Source of the DNA: Helicoverpa zea
Taxonomy: Eukaryota; Arthropoda; Insecta; Lepidoptera; Noctuidae
Direction of reading: 5' to 3'
DNA: 64,000 nucleotides
Assembly (NCBI RefSeq): GCF_022581195.2
Contig: NC_061460.1
Location: forward strand, 11,009,501-11,073,500
A program made the translations under genes and the position numbers. Position 1 is the first letter of the stretch, and each line of letters begins with the position of its first letter. Under the pieces are notes generated by a model. The model worked only from the letters and a program-made list of their open reading frames with translations, searched no databases and was not told the origin of the DNA. Below, piece after piece: positions 1 through 10,024 of this stretch.

Positions 1-16
1 GACTGTTCTATTTCAG

Positions 17-3000
17 TAACGATTAATAAATTAGATGTTCTCACGAGCGTGCTAGGACACTTAATATTTTGGCGCGTGGCCCGCATCACTGCATACGTGT
101 ACCCCCGCTGGGGTACCGGAGGGAGTTTGCTTGCCACTGTAATAGTATTTGCCGTTTTGTTTTGGACAGCAACGAAGGCCTCTGTATCCGGGAACAAGTT
201 ACGGGCATCGAATACTAATCCCAATGTCTATCCGGATACTAAAATACCCATCATGAGGAGCAATATCGGCGCTAAATGTGAGTCAAACTTTTTGTACGTA
301 ACGGAAAATTGAGTAGGTATTGCCAGAAACTTAACAATTTTTTTTTCTTGGCCCGTACTGTCCCACTGCTGGGCAAAGGCCTCCCCATTTTGCCTCCATA
401 TCTTTCGATCTTTTGAGACCTCCCACCAATCAGGGTTGACAATTAATAGAGGTAATATTCAAAAGGATGGCAAAAATTGCAATTGCGTTTTCAATTGTGC
501 GTTCGATGTCAGACATTAGCCCATACATGTCTATACTGTGATAAATTAGCCAATAAGCTTAGCTGCGCGTGGCCGTCGCTGAAAGTTAAATATATATTTT
601 CAACATATTTCGATTTTCCAGCATTACGGCCTTCCGTCTCGTCTCTACATCGATCTAATAGCAGAAGTCCGGCTAGGAAACAAAAGTCTTTCAACAGCAC
701 ATCAAGTAACTTCCAAGGTAATTATTTTTATCTCTGCCTGGACTGAACGCATTAGCACATTCCGTTTGATATCTGAAAATGAGCAGCGACACAGTGTCCC
801 GAAAACCGTGAATTACCTATTTTTGTTTGTCATAATAAATTGCCTTTTAACAGACCTAATGAGTGCTACGGCTAGTAAAATGAAGCCACCGTACAACGAC
901 TCTAAAATTATCAAGCATTGGACACCAGGTACTGCCAGCAACAAATAATGCCAGTATTGTCATCCTAGATTTTGTACACCATAATATTAAACCCCATTCA
1001 ATTATTTTCACAGAAATGAGTAAAATACCATCAAGATCGCCGAGTAAAATTTCGAAAAGATTCCTAAATGGTGATTCTTAAATAAAGTACTTACATAGTT
1101 TAAAATTAGGGCACTAACTCTGCCAAAAAAAGGAAATGTAAATGGCAATGTATCTGTACCAGTATTACTCCATAAGAAACTGCACATAGTAAAAATTTGA
1201 TAGAAAATAGTATGACATCAAAGTGTGCAAAAAATGCTTCGATAAAAATCATAATTTTTTTCAGAACCAATGAGGAGAGCAACATCGATCAAAGATGTTA
1301 ACCCATCTGTCGACAAAATGAAGTCGTTGTCTAGGGAACCATACGGGGTTCCACCGCTGACCAGGCCAGCCCGTGAGTTATTTATGTTATATAGATGTAC
1401 TTTGGCTATCCTTTCGCAAAGGTTTTTCAAATAAGAAGATTGGTACGACGCATGTACATAGTTTTCCAGACTGGTGATTGGGTCCAGGAAATTCGGCGAT
1501 CAAAAGATTACCTGTATCCGTAACTTACGTCGATAGAGAGAACGCGTCGTGATCAATTAACGTCGTCCCAATCTTTTTGAAAAGTGCAGTAAAGTAGTTA
1601 AATGGTAGTATTCAGAAATCAGAACAGGTTAAAAGTACAGAATAACGCGATCGTTAACACATTTGCAAGGTGTAGGGTGGGCGAGTACCGTTAATTTAAA
1701 ATTGTAACGACTTAACTGGGTTACCAACTGGTAATCTCTAAAGCTTTGGTTTCCTAGGAAAGCGGTGCAGTCATATAGCGGCCGTAATACAGCGGTGAAT
1801 GACGTCACTAGTACGTTGTCTATGTAAACGAAATGGGGCGGTTTCCTAGAGAGCGGTAACTGACACCGTAACTTCAAAAAGCGGTGCCGCCATTTGCATG
1901 ACGGCCGTCTTGTCGGTGTCGGATGGTTTGGTGAACGTTTTATTGAAAGCGGTGAAGCTTTTTAAATCCGTATTTGTGTTTTTTTTTTCGGAACAACGTA
2001 AAAAATGAGTTCCTACTCTTGGAGCAGCGAGGAAGACGAAATTTTCATAGATTTCGTTCGTAACCACAAAGCAATAAATAATATAAAAAGTAAAGATTAT
2101 AAAAAAAGTCAACTAAAACAGAATTGGTGTCGTAAATTTGAGAAATATTAAATAAAACAGGTTAGTAAGTATAATACAAATAAAAAAAAGTTTATGACGG
2201 TGTGTTAAAACGGCCGTGGAACTTTCCACATGTCATCACCGTAAAGACGACCGTCTATTTGCGTCCGTAATATTACGGCCGCTATATGATGGCACCGCTT
2301 TCCTAGGAAACCCAAGCTTTACTGGTTAATGTTCCTTTGTTGTCTAGGAAAATTCAATAAATACAATTTTAGGACATTTATATAATTAAATCACTCCTCT
2401 AGCAATGAGAATAAAAGATAAATAATTTTTGCTTCACATGCAGTTATACTAAATTCAAAATGATTGACTCATTTTACGATTTTTCAGCACCTGGCTACAG
2501 CAATAGAAGTTTCAGACCTCAATTAGAAGATATAAAGAGCTCATATCTATTGTTAAACAAAAAGCCTCAGGATATTAACATGAAACCATGTTCAACCGCC
2601 GGTATAAGAATTCTATAAAATGTGTTACCAATAAACGGGGCTGTCTGCACAAAAGTGTCCCAACCCACATTTTAATGTTCTTTTTTTTTCATTTATGGCC
2701 AAATACACACCTTGCATTTGTACATTTCTAGGTAAGCCGCGCCCCCGATTTCACTTATGAAACAAGAAAATATATCTCATTGCTTGGATGATAATGATTT
2801 TTAAATAGTATTAAAAAGGGTCATAAGTTAAATGTGGGTTAGTACACTTTTGAATTGCCCATACTACTACCTAATTCTGATTTCCTGAATAGTTCCATTT
2901 ATAATATGTTTCTATTATTTTAGTGAAATCTGGGATTGGTCTGCATTCCTATTCATTTGCAAGAGTGACTGATTATTGATTTGTCTAATGGATGTTTGTA

Positions 3001-3355
3001 GCTAAAGGAATCCAGTCCAATTTCACACAAGGTAAAATAGAACACTTACTTATGCAATTTCACATATTTATCTTACTCCACTAACATTCTGTCTAATTTT
3101 AGGTGAAGAAAAAATAGATAGACCATCAGTAAACAAATTCGATGACGAATTAAGAAGACAGCAACTGCTAGAAATAAAAAAAAAGTTCCAAAGTAAACGA
3201 TTTTGGAATGATTCAAGTATGTATCAAAGACAATGTTTTAGAAAGCCAAAACATTTAATTACCTTAAACTTTCATTACAAATATTTATTCTAATTGGATA
3301 TTAATTTTCAGAGTACGATAAAATTGAAGGTTTGAACTGGATATCATGGAAATAA
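17..3355 (+). CDS. Unrecognised membrane protein, C-terminal 303 residues (5'-partial, ten exons)
   Basis: Ten exons join in one frame: 17-277, 622-717, 854-928, 1014-1070, 1265-1372, 2488-2601, 2924-2938, 3002-3031, 3103-3216 and 3312-3355. Every junction is phase 1, and an acceptor at 15-16 shows that earlier exons lie left of the window. The first exon encodes a hydrophobic stretch (about SLLATVIVFAVLFW), read as a transmembrane segment. The rest is a basic, Ser/Pro-rich, probably disordered tail with repeated SRSP/PSRSPSK-like motifs, ending in a charged segment rich in Lys/Gln and then NWISWK. One membrane segment followed by a long basic tail would suit a nuclear-envelope or cytoskeleton-linked protein, but that is speculation; I recognise no family. 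The 15-nt exon 2924-2938 is the weakest link (donor GTCTGC). The 3' end converges on PSMD4 with only 132 bp between stop codons. Confidence 0.72.
345..440 (-). repeat. LINE 3'-end fragment in an intron
   Basis: The words cccactgctgggcaaaggcc and ctcccc, read on the minus strand, match the 3' ends of lepidopteran non-LTR retrotransposons (ggcctttgcccagcagtggg). The fragment lies in the intron between exons 17-277 and 622-717. No target duplication was found. Confidence 0.5.
1748..2313. mobile_element. Inverted-repeat DNA transposon, about 566 bp, with a MADF/Myb-SANT-like ORF start
   Basis: The ends form inverted repeats of roughly 45 bp. Both begin GGTTTCCTAGGAAAGCGGTG and continue through a shared atatagcggccgtaat word. 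The flanks carry AAGCTTT on both sides (1741-1747 and 2314-2320), which reads as a target duplication of 7 bp, or 8 bp with one mismatch. The interior holds a short ORF (separate entry). It lies in the intron between exons 1265-1372 and 2488-2601 of the left-edge gene. The superfamily is uncertain: MADF/Myb-like partners point to PIF/Harbinger relatives, but those usually make 3-bp duplications. Confidence 0.75.
2005..2151 (+). pseudogene. Truncated MADF/Myb-SANT-like DNA-binding ORF inside a MITE
   Basis: The ORF encodes 48 residues. It starts with a W-S-S-E-E-D-E pattern followed by FIDFVRNHKAI and a DYKKSQLKQN stretch, then a Trp and a stop. This order of acidic start, hydrophobic helix, His/Ala and the Tyr-Lys-Lys helix resembles the first half of MADF or Myb/SANT-like domains carried by Harbinger-type transposons. 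The domain is cut short, so the element is non-autonomous. The family call rests on pattern recognition only. Confidence 0.5.
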
Positions 3356-3487
3356 ACACTTTTTTTTTATATTATAAACAATCTGTATTTTATAAATTTA
3401 AAGTGGTAGTAACACTGCAGTGTGGAGTCTAATGTTAAAGTTTACGAGCATAATGTCAATTAAAAAAATTGAAAAATCATGCCGTCT

Positions 3488-4588
3488 TTACTTGGAGCTA
3501 GAACCACCTGATCCTTTGCTATCCTTATCTTTTTGATCCTTGTCATCTTTCTCATCCTTGTCTTTTTTGATGGTCGACATAGCATTGCGAATGGCTTCAC
3601 TCTGAGGATCAACTCCTGGGAGATTTTCCAGTACACTTTGGAGGAATGCTGGATCATTCATGACTTCAGCATACTCTTCTGAGACATCCATGCTCTCTTC
3701 AGCTGCTGGAGCCTCTTGTTGCATGCTCATTTGCATGGCAAGAGCAATCTGCTCTTCCTCGGATAACTCCATAGCTTCATGACCAAGTGACATGGCTAAA
3801 GCCCTCTCCATGCCAGTGTTTTCTGGTTCCCCAGGCTTGCTTGCATCTCCTTCAGTTGTAGTTTGTTGGCGGCGTGACTCCTCCTCCTGGCGTTGTCTTT
3901 GCTCTTCCATAGAGACACGCAAGGCAAGTGCAAGTTCAGGATCTTCATTTGGATCAACACCAAATTCAAATGGTGACAAGCCTGAGCCAGATGGTCCTGC
4001 TCCATCGCCACCAATCAATGGGCTAGAAATCAAAGCTTCAGAAAGTACCACACACCCACCAGCGGGGACAGACACTAGGTGGCTGCCCCCAGTGTTGCTG
4101 TCTTTACCGTTCAAAGTGTTAACAAATGTGGTCAGAAGAGGGTTATTGTCGGCATCCTCACCAAATGAGACCACGTCGCAGTTTACCTTCTCTTTCTTCA
4201 GCCTCTTAGCTAGTTTCACTAATTCTTTCTCATCGAGCTCTACCGGAGAGCCGACGAACACTACGATGCGCATCTTATGGTTCTTTCCCTGGCGATGTTT
4301 CAGCGCTAAGTGAGCAATCCTGATGCCAGTTAGTAGGTTGATGTTACCGTTGGGCTGAACGCGGTGTAACTTGGACATTATACGCCCGACATCGCTAGTT
4401 AGTGTAGCCAGCACCTCCACATTCGCTAGCGTCAATAAACCCACATTATTTTCAGGATTTGACCGTGTTTTAGAATGACATACCAAGTTTACGGCATCTT
4501 GCTGAGCCTGCAGCCGAGTGGGTAAGAAATCTCCATTTCTCATATAATCACTGTTGTCCACACAAATCATAGTACTTTCCAAGACCAT
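3488..4588 (-). CDS. Rpn10: 26S proteasome non-ATPase subunit 4 (Rpn10/PSMD4, ubiquitin receptor)
   Basis: This is a single-exon ORF of 366 aa. Residues 1-190 form a von Willebrand A domain that begins MVLESTMICVDNSDYMRNGD, the hallmark start of Rpn10. It is followed by ubiquitin-interacting motifs: DPELALALRVSMEEQ at about 216-230 and EEEQIALAMQMSMQQE at about 277-292, with a related MERALAMSLG helix at about 260-269. The tail is Lys/Asp/Ser-rich. In other animals Rpn10 bridges the proteasome lid and base and captures polyubiquitinated substrates. The length is close to the insect norm. The start codon is the only Met that gives the complete VWA domain. The gene is head-to-head with ATP synthase f (402 bp between start codons) and tail-to-tail with the left-edge gene. 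Confidence 0.97.
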   Translation of the reverse strand: MVLESTMICVDNSDYMRNGDFLPTRLQAQQDAVNLVCHSKTRSNPENNVGLLTLANVEVLATLTSDVGRIMSKLHRVQPNGNINLLTGIRIAHLALKHRQGKNHKMRIVVFVGSPVELDEKELVKLAKRLKKEKVNCDVVSFGEDADNNPLLTTFVNTLNGKDSNTGGSHLVSVPAGGCVVLSEALISSPLIGGDGAGPSGSGLSPFEFGVDPNEDPELALALRVSMEEQRQRQEEESRRQQTTTEGDASKPGEPENTGMERALAMSLGHEAMELSEEEQIALAMQMSMQQEAPAAEESMDVSEEYAEVMNDPAFLQSVLENLPGVDPQSEAIRNAMSTIKKDKDEKDDKDQKDKDSKGSGGSSSK

Positions 4589-4989
4589 TTTGCTTGATTA
4601 TTCAGCGACTTTTTAGGAAATAAACAAATTGCGGACACCTCACAAAGAATGAAATCTGCTGTATAATCATAGACTAGCAAATTTTGAAAGATAGAGATGG
4701 ATGGTTAGATCCACAGATAATGAATTCAAGTTATGATAATTTTGTTTGCTAAAAGACAAATAGACATAAAAAAAAATTGTTTCAAGAATAATTTGTTAAT
4801 GAAACAAAGAAAGTCAATATTACTGAATTAAGAATATAATTTCAAGATCCTCAGCTAACCTGAGAAAAATCGATAAACTTTGTAAACCAAGTTCTAAATT
4901 GTCTATGGTTGACAATTTGACAGATTGACTGAACACCGAAATCCGAGGTCAATTTCATTCCGTAAAATTTGGTCCAAACCCCAAGAATC
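4589..4989. promoter_or_regulatory. Shared divergent promoter region, Rpn10 / ATP synthase f
   Basis: These 401 bp separate the two start codons and must hold both 5' UTRs and promoters. The region is AT-rich with no evident TATA box at a useful distance. An atcgata core at 4869-4875 could be a DREF-type site, as is common in insect housekeeping promoters. This is inferred from layout. Confidence 0.55.
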
Positions 4990-6275
4990 ATGGGTTTCGG
5001 TGATTATCCCAAGGAATATAACCCCTCAGTCCACGGGCCTTATGACCCAGCCCGTTATTATGGCAAGCGTAAGTATGCTTCTAGATAAACAATGTCGCCC
5101 TTCAATTTACCATTTTCGATTATGTAATTTTCATTCTCGTTTTCAGCTGATACTCCGTTCGGTCAGGTAAAAATCAGTGAACTTGGATCCTGGTTTGCAC
5201 GCAGGAATAAGTCGCCCCAGGCTCTCGCTGGCGTATTCAGCCGAGGTAAGAAACTAGTTTCATACATATTTATATGTGAAGTTTTGAGGTTATAGGTGTA
5301 TTGTAGATATCAATCATTTGGAGGTGCTACTGGGTCAGTTTTAAACGTAACGCATATAAATATGTAGGTAGGTAGTCAATCTTGTCTACAGTGACAAAGC
5401 AGGTTGCCGTGTATAATTTGTACCTTACTTTGAGTATTTCTAACAGGAATGCAGTACCCACATATTCTAAGATAACCAGAACAATATCATTTGCATTTAA
5501 AGAAAATTTCCCTGCCATGTTCTTAATTAGTACCATTGACTGGTGTTTATCATGAACAATATAAGCTGAAAACAAAAGTAACCAATTATGTAAAAATATT
5601 GAATTGTCTTAATAAACTTTTTATTCGTGTTTTTAATGTAGTTTAAACTAAATGCTAAGTAATTAACTCGCAATTTCCAACATACATCTATATTTCAAAT
5701 TAATTTGTTACATAGTCACTGGCAATTAACATTGTAAACAACGGGGAAGTTATTGTTAAAATAAGGTTGCACTAAGAAGTATCTATGCAATTATTTCAGC
5801 TTGGTGGAGGTGGCAGCACAAGTATGTGCAGCCTAAGAAGGTGGGCATCGCTCCCTTCTTGCAGCTGCTGGTGGGCAGCATGACTTTCTTCTATGTTATC
5901 AACTACGGAAAGATGAGTAAGTAAACCGGGCAAGCAATAACATAGGGACAGACTGATTATCATTTCTTTATCCTGGCTCACAATACTCCATTTAAAAATA
6001 CTTCTTTTTGTTCTGATTTGTACAAAATTGTGAAGGGATTTGGATATTGAGGTTTTTCTGAATATAATACTGTTCAGATGCAAGGTATTCTTGTCAGTAG
6101 CCAGCAATATACAAATAGAATTACTGGTAATTTCAAGTAAATTCTAGAAATTACACTGAACCAATTTCAACATTCACCATGAAGTTGAGACTGATTGATT
6201 CATAAGTAATGGTATATTAAAGAACTTTTTTTTTCTCTATTTTCAGAGCACCACAGGAACTACAAGTACCACTAA
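4990..6275 (+). CDS. ATPsynF: Mitochondrial ATP synthase subunit f
   Basis: Four exons (4990-5068, 5147-5245, 5800-5916, 6247-6275) join in phase to give 107 aa, the size of insect subunit f. The protein starts MGFGDYPKEYNPSVHGPYDP, continues with a KISELGSWFARR region, and carries one membrane segment (about IAPFLQLLVGSMTFFYVINY) before a short basic tail ending in H-H-R-N-Y-K-Y-H. Subunit f belongs to the membrane-embedded Fo part and peripheral stalk of complex V and is needed for its assembly and dimerisation. Introns are short and all have GT-AG ends. A canonical polyadenylation signal lies 90 bp after the stop. Confidence 0.96.
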
Positions 6276-6365
6276 TCTGGAACCCTCTCAATGCCATCAA
6301 ATGCATGTAATTTATGTATTCAAAAATGTTATGTTAAATGTATGTGCTAGATCTTACATACTTGC

Positions 6366-6371
6366 AATAAA
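6366..6371 (+). terminator. Polyadenylation signal AATAAA of ATP synthase f
   Basis: AATAAA lies 90 bp after the stop codon and is followed within about 30 bp by a T/GT-rich stretch (tttgtctatgttttatttt), as expected for a cleavage site. Confidence 0.75.
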
Positions 6372-6399
6372 GCTATTAGTGTGAAACATTTGTCTATGT

Positions 6400-7430
6400 T
6401 TTATTTTGGAACTATATTTTTTGTCACCAAAATTTATATTTGTCATCAAGTTGTATCACCTAATAAATAGATCTATCGCCACGAAATATTTTCGTTCTCA
6501 GATAAACAAAGAGTGTTCCCAGGTATGAATTAGCAAATTATTGTTAATATAATGTGTAAAATATGAGATGGATTACCAATAAAATTGTAGTGCATTACAT
6601 GAATATAAACTTCGTTCTTATAATAATAGTTTTATTACTTAAATAATAGCTTGGTGCTCAAAATGGTAGATCTGTCACCAAATAAATCGATTAATCGATC
6701 CCTGACTGCGACTCCTTTTTATTTGTTATTTTGTCACCAATACAGTAGTTACATTTTATTTCGTTCAGTTATTAAAATAATGTATTCGTTACCAATGTAA
6801 TACATCAGTTTATAATTTTAATAAAAATATGTTCAAAGGGAAGAGGAAGGGAAGGGAGACAAATTGGCGCGCTTTCGGGCCTCAACGAATGGGTTGTAGG
6901 TTGGTTGTAGGTACGATCATACGATGCGGGGCGCGGGCAGTGAGATTTTTAACAATAAATATTGATTATTTTGACTTTGATTAATTGTTTTATTTACTAT
7001 TCAGCTAGAAATTTAATTTAAATATATTTATACTACCTGTGGAAACTAAAGCCCTTGGGGGGAGGCACATGGCCAGTTAAGTAGTAGACTCTTTTGGTTG
7101 AAATGATGATGACGACCACCCTACATTTTTAGACCTTCATGAAATTTTCTAGTGATATAATATATGATTTATTGGTGATCTCTTTAAATTAGTTTGCTTA
7201 AATACTATTAGGACAAACCTATTATAATACATACAAAATCATTTATTTGGTACTTGACCCCATATCTCCATGATTTTCGGTAATTTATTGTGGAAATGAT
7301 TTTATATTGTTTGGTGACTACATTTGGTGACAAATCTACTATTTTGAGGGCAAACCCTATTATTTAAGAAACACAAAATGAATTAAATTGGTGACAGCTT
7401 AAATCATACCCTTTTATTTTCTTCTAATTA
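6400..7430. repeat. Diverged large inverted repeat with repeated TTTGTCACCAA motifs
   Basis: In the left part (6421, 6672, 6731) the word TGTCACCAA recurs. In the right part (7311, 7323, 7388, with a variant at 7171) it recurs as its reverse complement TTGGTGACA. Longer matches also pair: cttaaataatag followed by ctcaaaat and gtaga at about 6640-6680 pairs with the reverse complement of 7326-7375. The centre (about 6835-6950) is more GC-rich (ggcgcgctttcgggcctcaa). It fills most of the spacer between ATP synthase f and MANF. I see no gene in it. Confidence 0.55.
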
Positions 7431-7752
7431 TCCTACAGGGATAATTAATATCAACTATGCAACTTGAGATGAATACCAAAATTAACAGTATCTTTATTTA
7501 AGCCTCAAGATATGCAAGTAGGCAGATGCCCTTTCAATATATGCAAATTAAATGGTTCCAAAAAATAGAAAAAGGTCTAGGTTGAAATAGGGCAATTTTT
7601 GGAATTTGGCAGCAAAGCACCTAGGCAAATTATTTTTACAGACAGCCTATCTTCAAAGCATACCAATACTTTCAGAAATAGAAAACATTTAAAATAAAAA
7701 TTAAACCAGATGACTTGAAAAAAATATCTTTAATTACTTATAGCAATAATAA

Positions 7753-7894
7753 TTTATTCAACACATGCACACTCCAGACACTCGGCTTGCAAAGTTCGTC
7801 AAATGCAAAAGTCTGTTGATCTCTACCGCGGCAGGCACGGCACACATCGCTTGTTGCTCAGATGTATTATCACATTAGTGTCCCATGAATTAAT
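7753..7894 (-). other. Possible spliced 3'-UTR exon of MANF with AATAAA
   Basis: On the minus strand a good acceptor (cgtttcag) ends at 7895. The segment after it runs about 140 nt to AATAAA at 7758-7753. A matching donor, ttttag|gtgagg, lies just after the MANF stop codon (exon end 8805). Together they would make an intron of about 910 bp in the MANF 3' UTR. The segment could instead be the last exon of an unseen transcript; a short in-frame stretch ending in C-V-P-C-L-P-R is present, but no other exon is visible. Confidence 0.35.
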
Positions 7895-8094
7895 CTGAAA
7901 CGTAAAACACATATTTGAATAAAAAAATATTCTTGTTTAACTAACAGGGTAGGCTTGAACTTAGTCTTTCTCTTACTATCAGGTTTCCTAAATTATATAA
8001 TTGTAGCTATATTCAAAATGTTCAAGCTCTGTGTTATGGGCCAATTAATCACAAAGTATGTATTAAACCAAGAGTAGGACCTTTATAGAGTACT

Positions 8095-8285
8095 AGCTTC
8101 TGCCAGCGGTTTCACCCGCATCCCGTGGAACTACTTCCAGTACCGGGATAAAAAGTAGCCTATAGCCTTCCTCCATAAATGGGCTATCTAACACTAAAAG
8201 AAATTTTCAAATCGGGCCAGTAGTTCCTGAGATAAGCGAGTTCAAACAAACAAACTCTTCAGCTTTATAATATTAGTATAGATTT
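8095..8285 (-). repeat. Common lepidopteran interspersed repeat
   Basis: The segment contains tagcttctgccagcggtttc, the phrase aaaaagtagcctatagcc, and an end aactcttcagctttataata, words that recur across moth and butterfly genomes. Weaker relatives occur at 18790-18850, 23520-23655 and 54925-55040 in this window. The class of element is not settled from sequence alone. Confidence 0.6.
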
Positions 8286-8825
8286 CATCATCCTTGGTAA
8301 AAGGGTGGTTCAACTACTTAACTACAGGCAACTTACACAACTTATAGTAAAATTAAGTAGATGTATCTATGACTCATGTGTGGGTGTAATCTAAAGGTTA
8401 AAATTCAGTTCAGATATGGTTTTCTGATGACAATGTTCTCGAACAATATCCAATAAAGCTCCCAGTTCTCAAACCTATGCCTAAAGGTTTAAAATATTAG
8501 GGTCCATCATAGGACCAGAGACCATTTTAAATATAACATTTATTTAAACTATTCAATAAATAGGCACATTTCAAATAATATCAACTGTTAGCAGCAGGAG
8601 AAGTTTTGTTATTATTTTTCATTTGCATGTATTTGGTAATGATATTGCTAATAGGGTTATTGACCTTTTCACTCTGACAACCCCAAATTATATTTTTTTT
8701 TCATTGGAAAATTTTATTAATATAAATTGCATCATTTCCCACATGCAATTCGACATGGTAAAAGTAGTAGAAAATTAATATCACCATATGTGGATAACCT
8801 CACCTAAAATTAGAATTGAGCTATT

Positions 8826-9347
8826 TTACAATTCAGTTTTGCCCATGTACTTGGGTTTTAGCTCCTCTATTCTCTTGATGAAGTCAGTCTTCTCGATGCA
8901 GCCGTCGCAGACCTCATCCCAGTCGTTCAGAATCTTCTTCAGATCTCGTACTTTGAGTTTCTTCAGATCAACATTGTTCAAGTCAATCTGTTTGTCGAAT
9001 CTGAGATCGCAGATCTGTGCGTCCTTCTTCCTCAACTTCTCACAGATTTTGTCAGCTGGCATGGACCAACTGAGCGGCTTCGACAGCTCACCCAGGATGC
9101 CGGTGGCGGACTCCTCTAGGCCGCCCAAGTAGTAACAAAATCTGTTCTCTTTATTCTTGGAACCTTTACAAAACTTCTTGAACTCAGTTTCGATTGATTT
9201 GGGGTTCTTCTTGACATCGTCTGTTAACGTGGCTGCGAATTTCTCCACAGTTTTAATACAAACTTCACATTCGCCTTCCTTCAGTGCAAGCGATACCTGC
9301 ACGATTGCCGCGATGAATAATAAATGAAACACACTTAATTTATACAT
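8826..9347 (-). CDS. Manf: Mesencephalic astrocyte-derived neurotrophic factor (MANF/ARMET)
   Basis: The coding exon is a single uninterrupted ORF of 173 aa, matching insect MANF length. Residues 1-21 are a signal peptide. The mature part has eight cysteines (27, 30, 60, 71, 102, 113, 147, 150), the conserved MANF/CDNF number. The N-terminal saposin-like domain holds CEVC, and the C-terminal SAP-like domain has the family CxxC motif as CDGC at 147-150. The protein ends KTEL, an ER-retention signal of the KDEL type. In other animals MANF is an ER-resident, stress-induced protein that binds the chaperone BiP/GRP78 and can be secreted to protect neurons. The gene is head-to-head with DNAAF5. An ER-stress-like element lies upstream (separate entry). 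Confidence 0.97.
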   Translation of the reverse strand: MYKLSVFHLLFIAAIVQVSLALKEGECEVCIKTVEKFAATLTDDVKKNPKSIETEFKKFCKGSKNKENRFCYYLGGLEESATGILGELSKPLSWSMPADKICEKLRKKDAQICDLRFDKQIDLNNVDLKKLKVRDLKKILNDWDEVCDGCIEKTDFIKRIEELKPKYMGKTEL

Positions 9348-9513
9348 TTTGCACTAATATTTGATAACGGGCTACGCTAAATTTAACTCCAGCTGCTACG
9401 TATACCGTAATTTGTAACAGAATAAATAGAAATAGTACGAAATTTAAAGTGATAGAAGAATCTCGTCCATTCATGGAAATGAAAACGTTGACAGCTTTAC
9501 TTGGCGAGCTGTG

Positions 9514-9524
9514 ATTGGTGCACG
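9514..9524 (-). promoter_or_regulatory. ERSE-II-like element upstream of MANF
   Basis: The plus strand reads ATTGGTGCACG, one mismatch from the ER-stress element II consensus ATTGGNCCACG, which binds NF-Y with ATF6/XBP1. It lies about 170 bp upstream of the MANF start codon. Mammalian MANF is induced by such elements; function here is inferred. Confidence 0.45.
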
Positions 9525-9811
9525 TTGTTGGCATGCTAGAGATGGACCCAATATTTCTTATCTATGAATAGTCGACTATGTACTTCAAGATATAAATCGA
9601 CTAAATAAACAAGCTTTAATTATTTCATTTAAGGTACGTTTTATTAAAACGTAGTTAAGACGGTTTTAACTTCCTTCTACTGTGGAATTTATTGGTGAAA
9701 CTTCAGTAAAAAAAATCATAAATAAAATATCATATCATATTTATAAACTTATCATTAGCTTGAAACACGCGCACCACGTTACAACAATATTTTACAATCA
9801 AATAATCCAAC

Positions 9812-9886
9812 CCATCTGTGGAGATCCAAGAGGGAGGCCTATGTTCAGCAGTAGACGTGCTATGGCTGAGATGATGATGATGATGG
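9812..9886 (+). repeat. 5'-truncated RTE retrotransposon tail
   Basis: About 75 bp match, in reverse complement, the 3' end of the full RTE copy at 45176-45250. Shared words are catctgtggagatc, gggaggcctatgttcagcag and ctatggctgagatgatgatg, ending in a (GAT)n tail. It is a dead-on-arrival fragment between MANF and DNAAF5. Confidence 0.8.
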
Positions 9887-10003
9887 TGAATTCAAGCAAT
9901 TTTAGTCGATTTTGAATATTGATTTAGGTCGTCTTCATAATTGTCTTTGAATTATATCTAACCTTTATCATGACATTGTCAATTTCATGTCAACGTCTTG
10001 GTA

Positions 10004-10017
10004 GTCGTCATGGAAAC
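10004..10017 (+). promoter_or_regulatory. RFX X-box in the DNAAF5 promoter
   Basis: GTCGTCATGGAAAC fits the X-box consensus RYYNYY-N(1-3)-RRNRAC at every position, with a 2-bp AT spacer. It ends 80 bp before the DNAAF5 start codon, the usual place for ciliary-gene X-boxes. RFX factors control ciliary genes throughout animals. Confidence 0.75.
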
Positions 10018-10024
10018 AAATTTT

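Noticed and set aside
3792..4313. 173-aa open frame on the plus strand
   Set aside because: It is the antisense shadow of the Rpn10 coding exon and has no features of its own.
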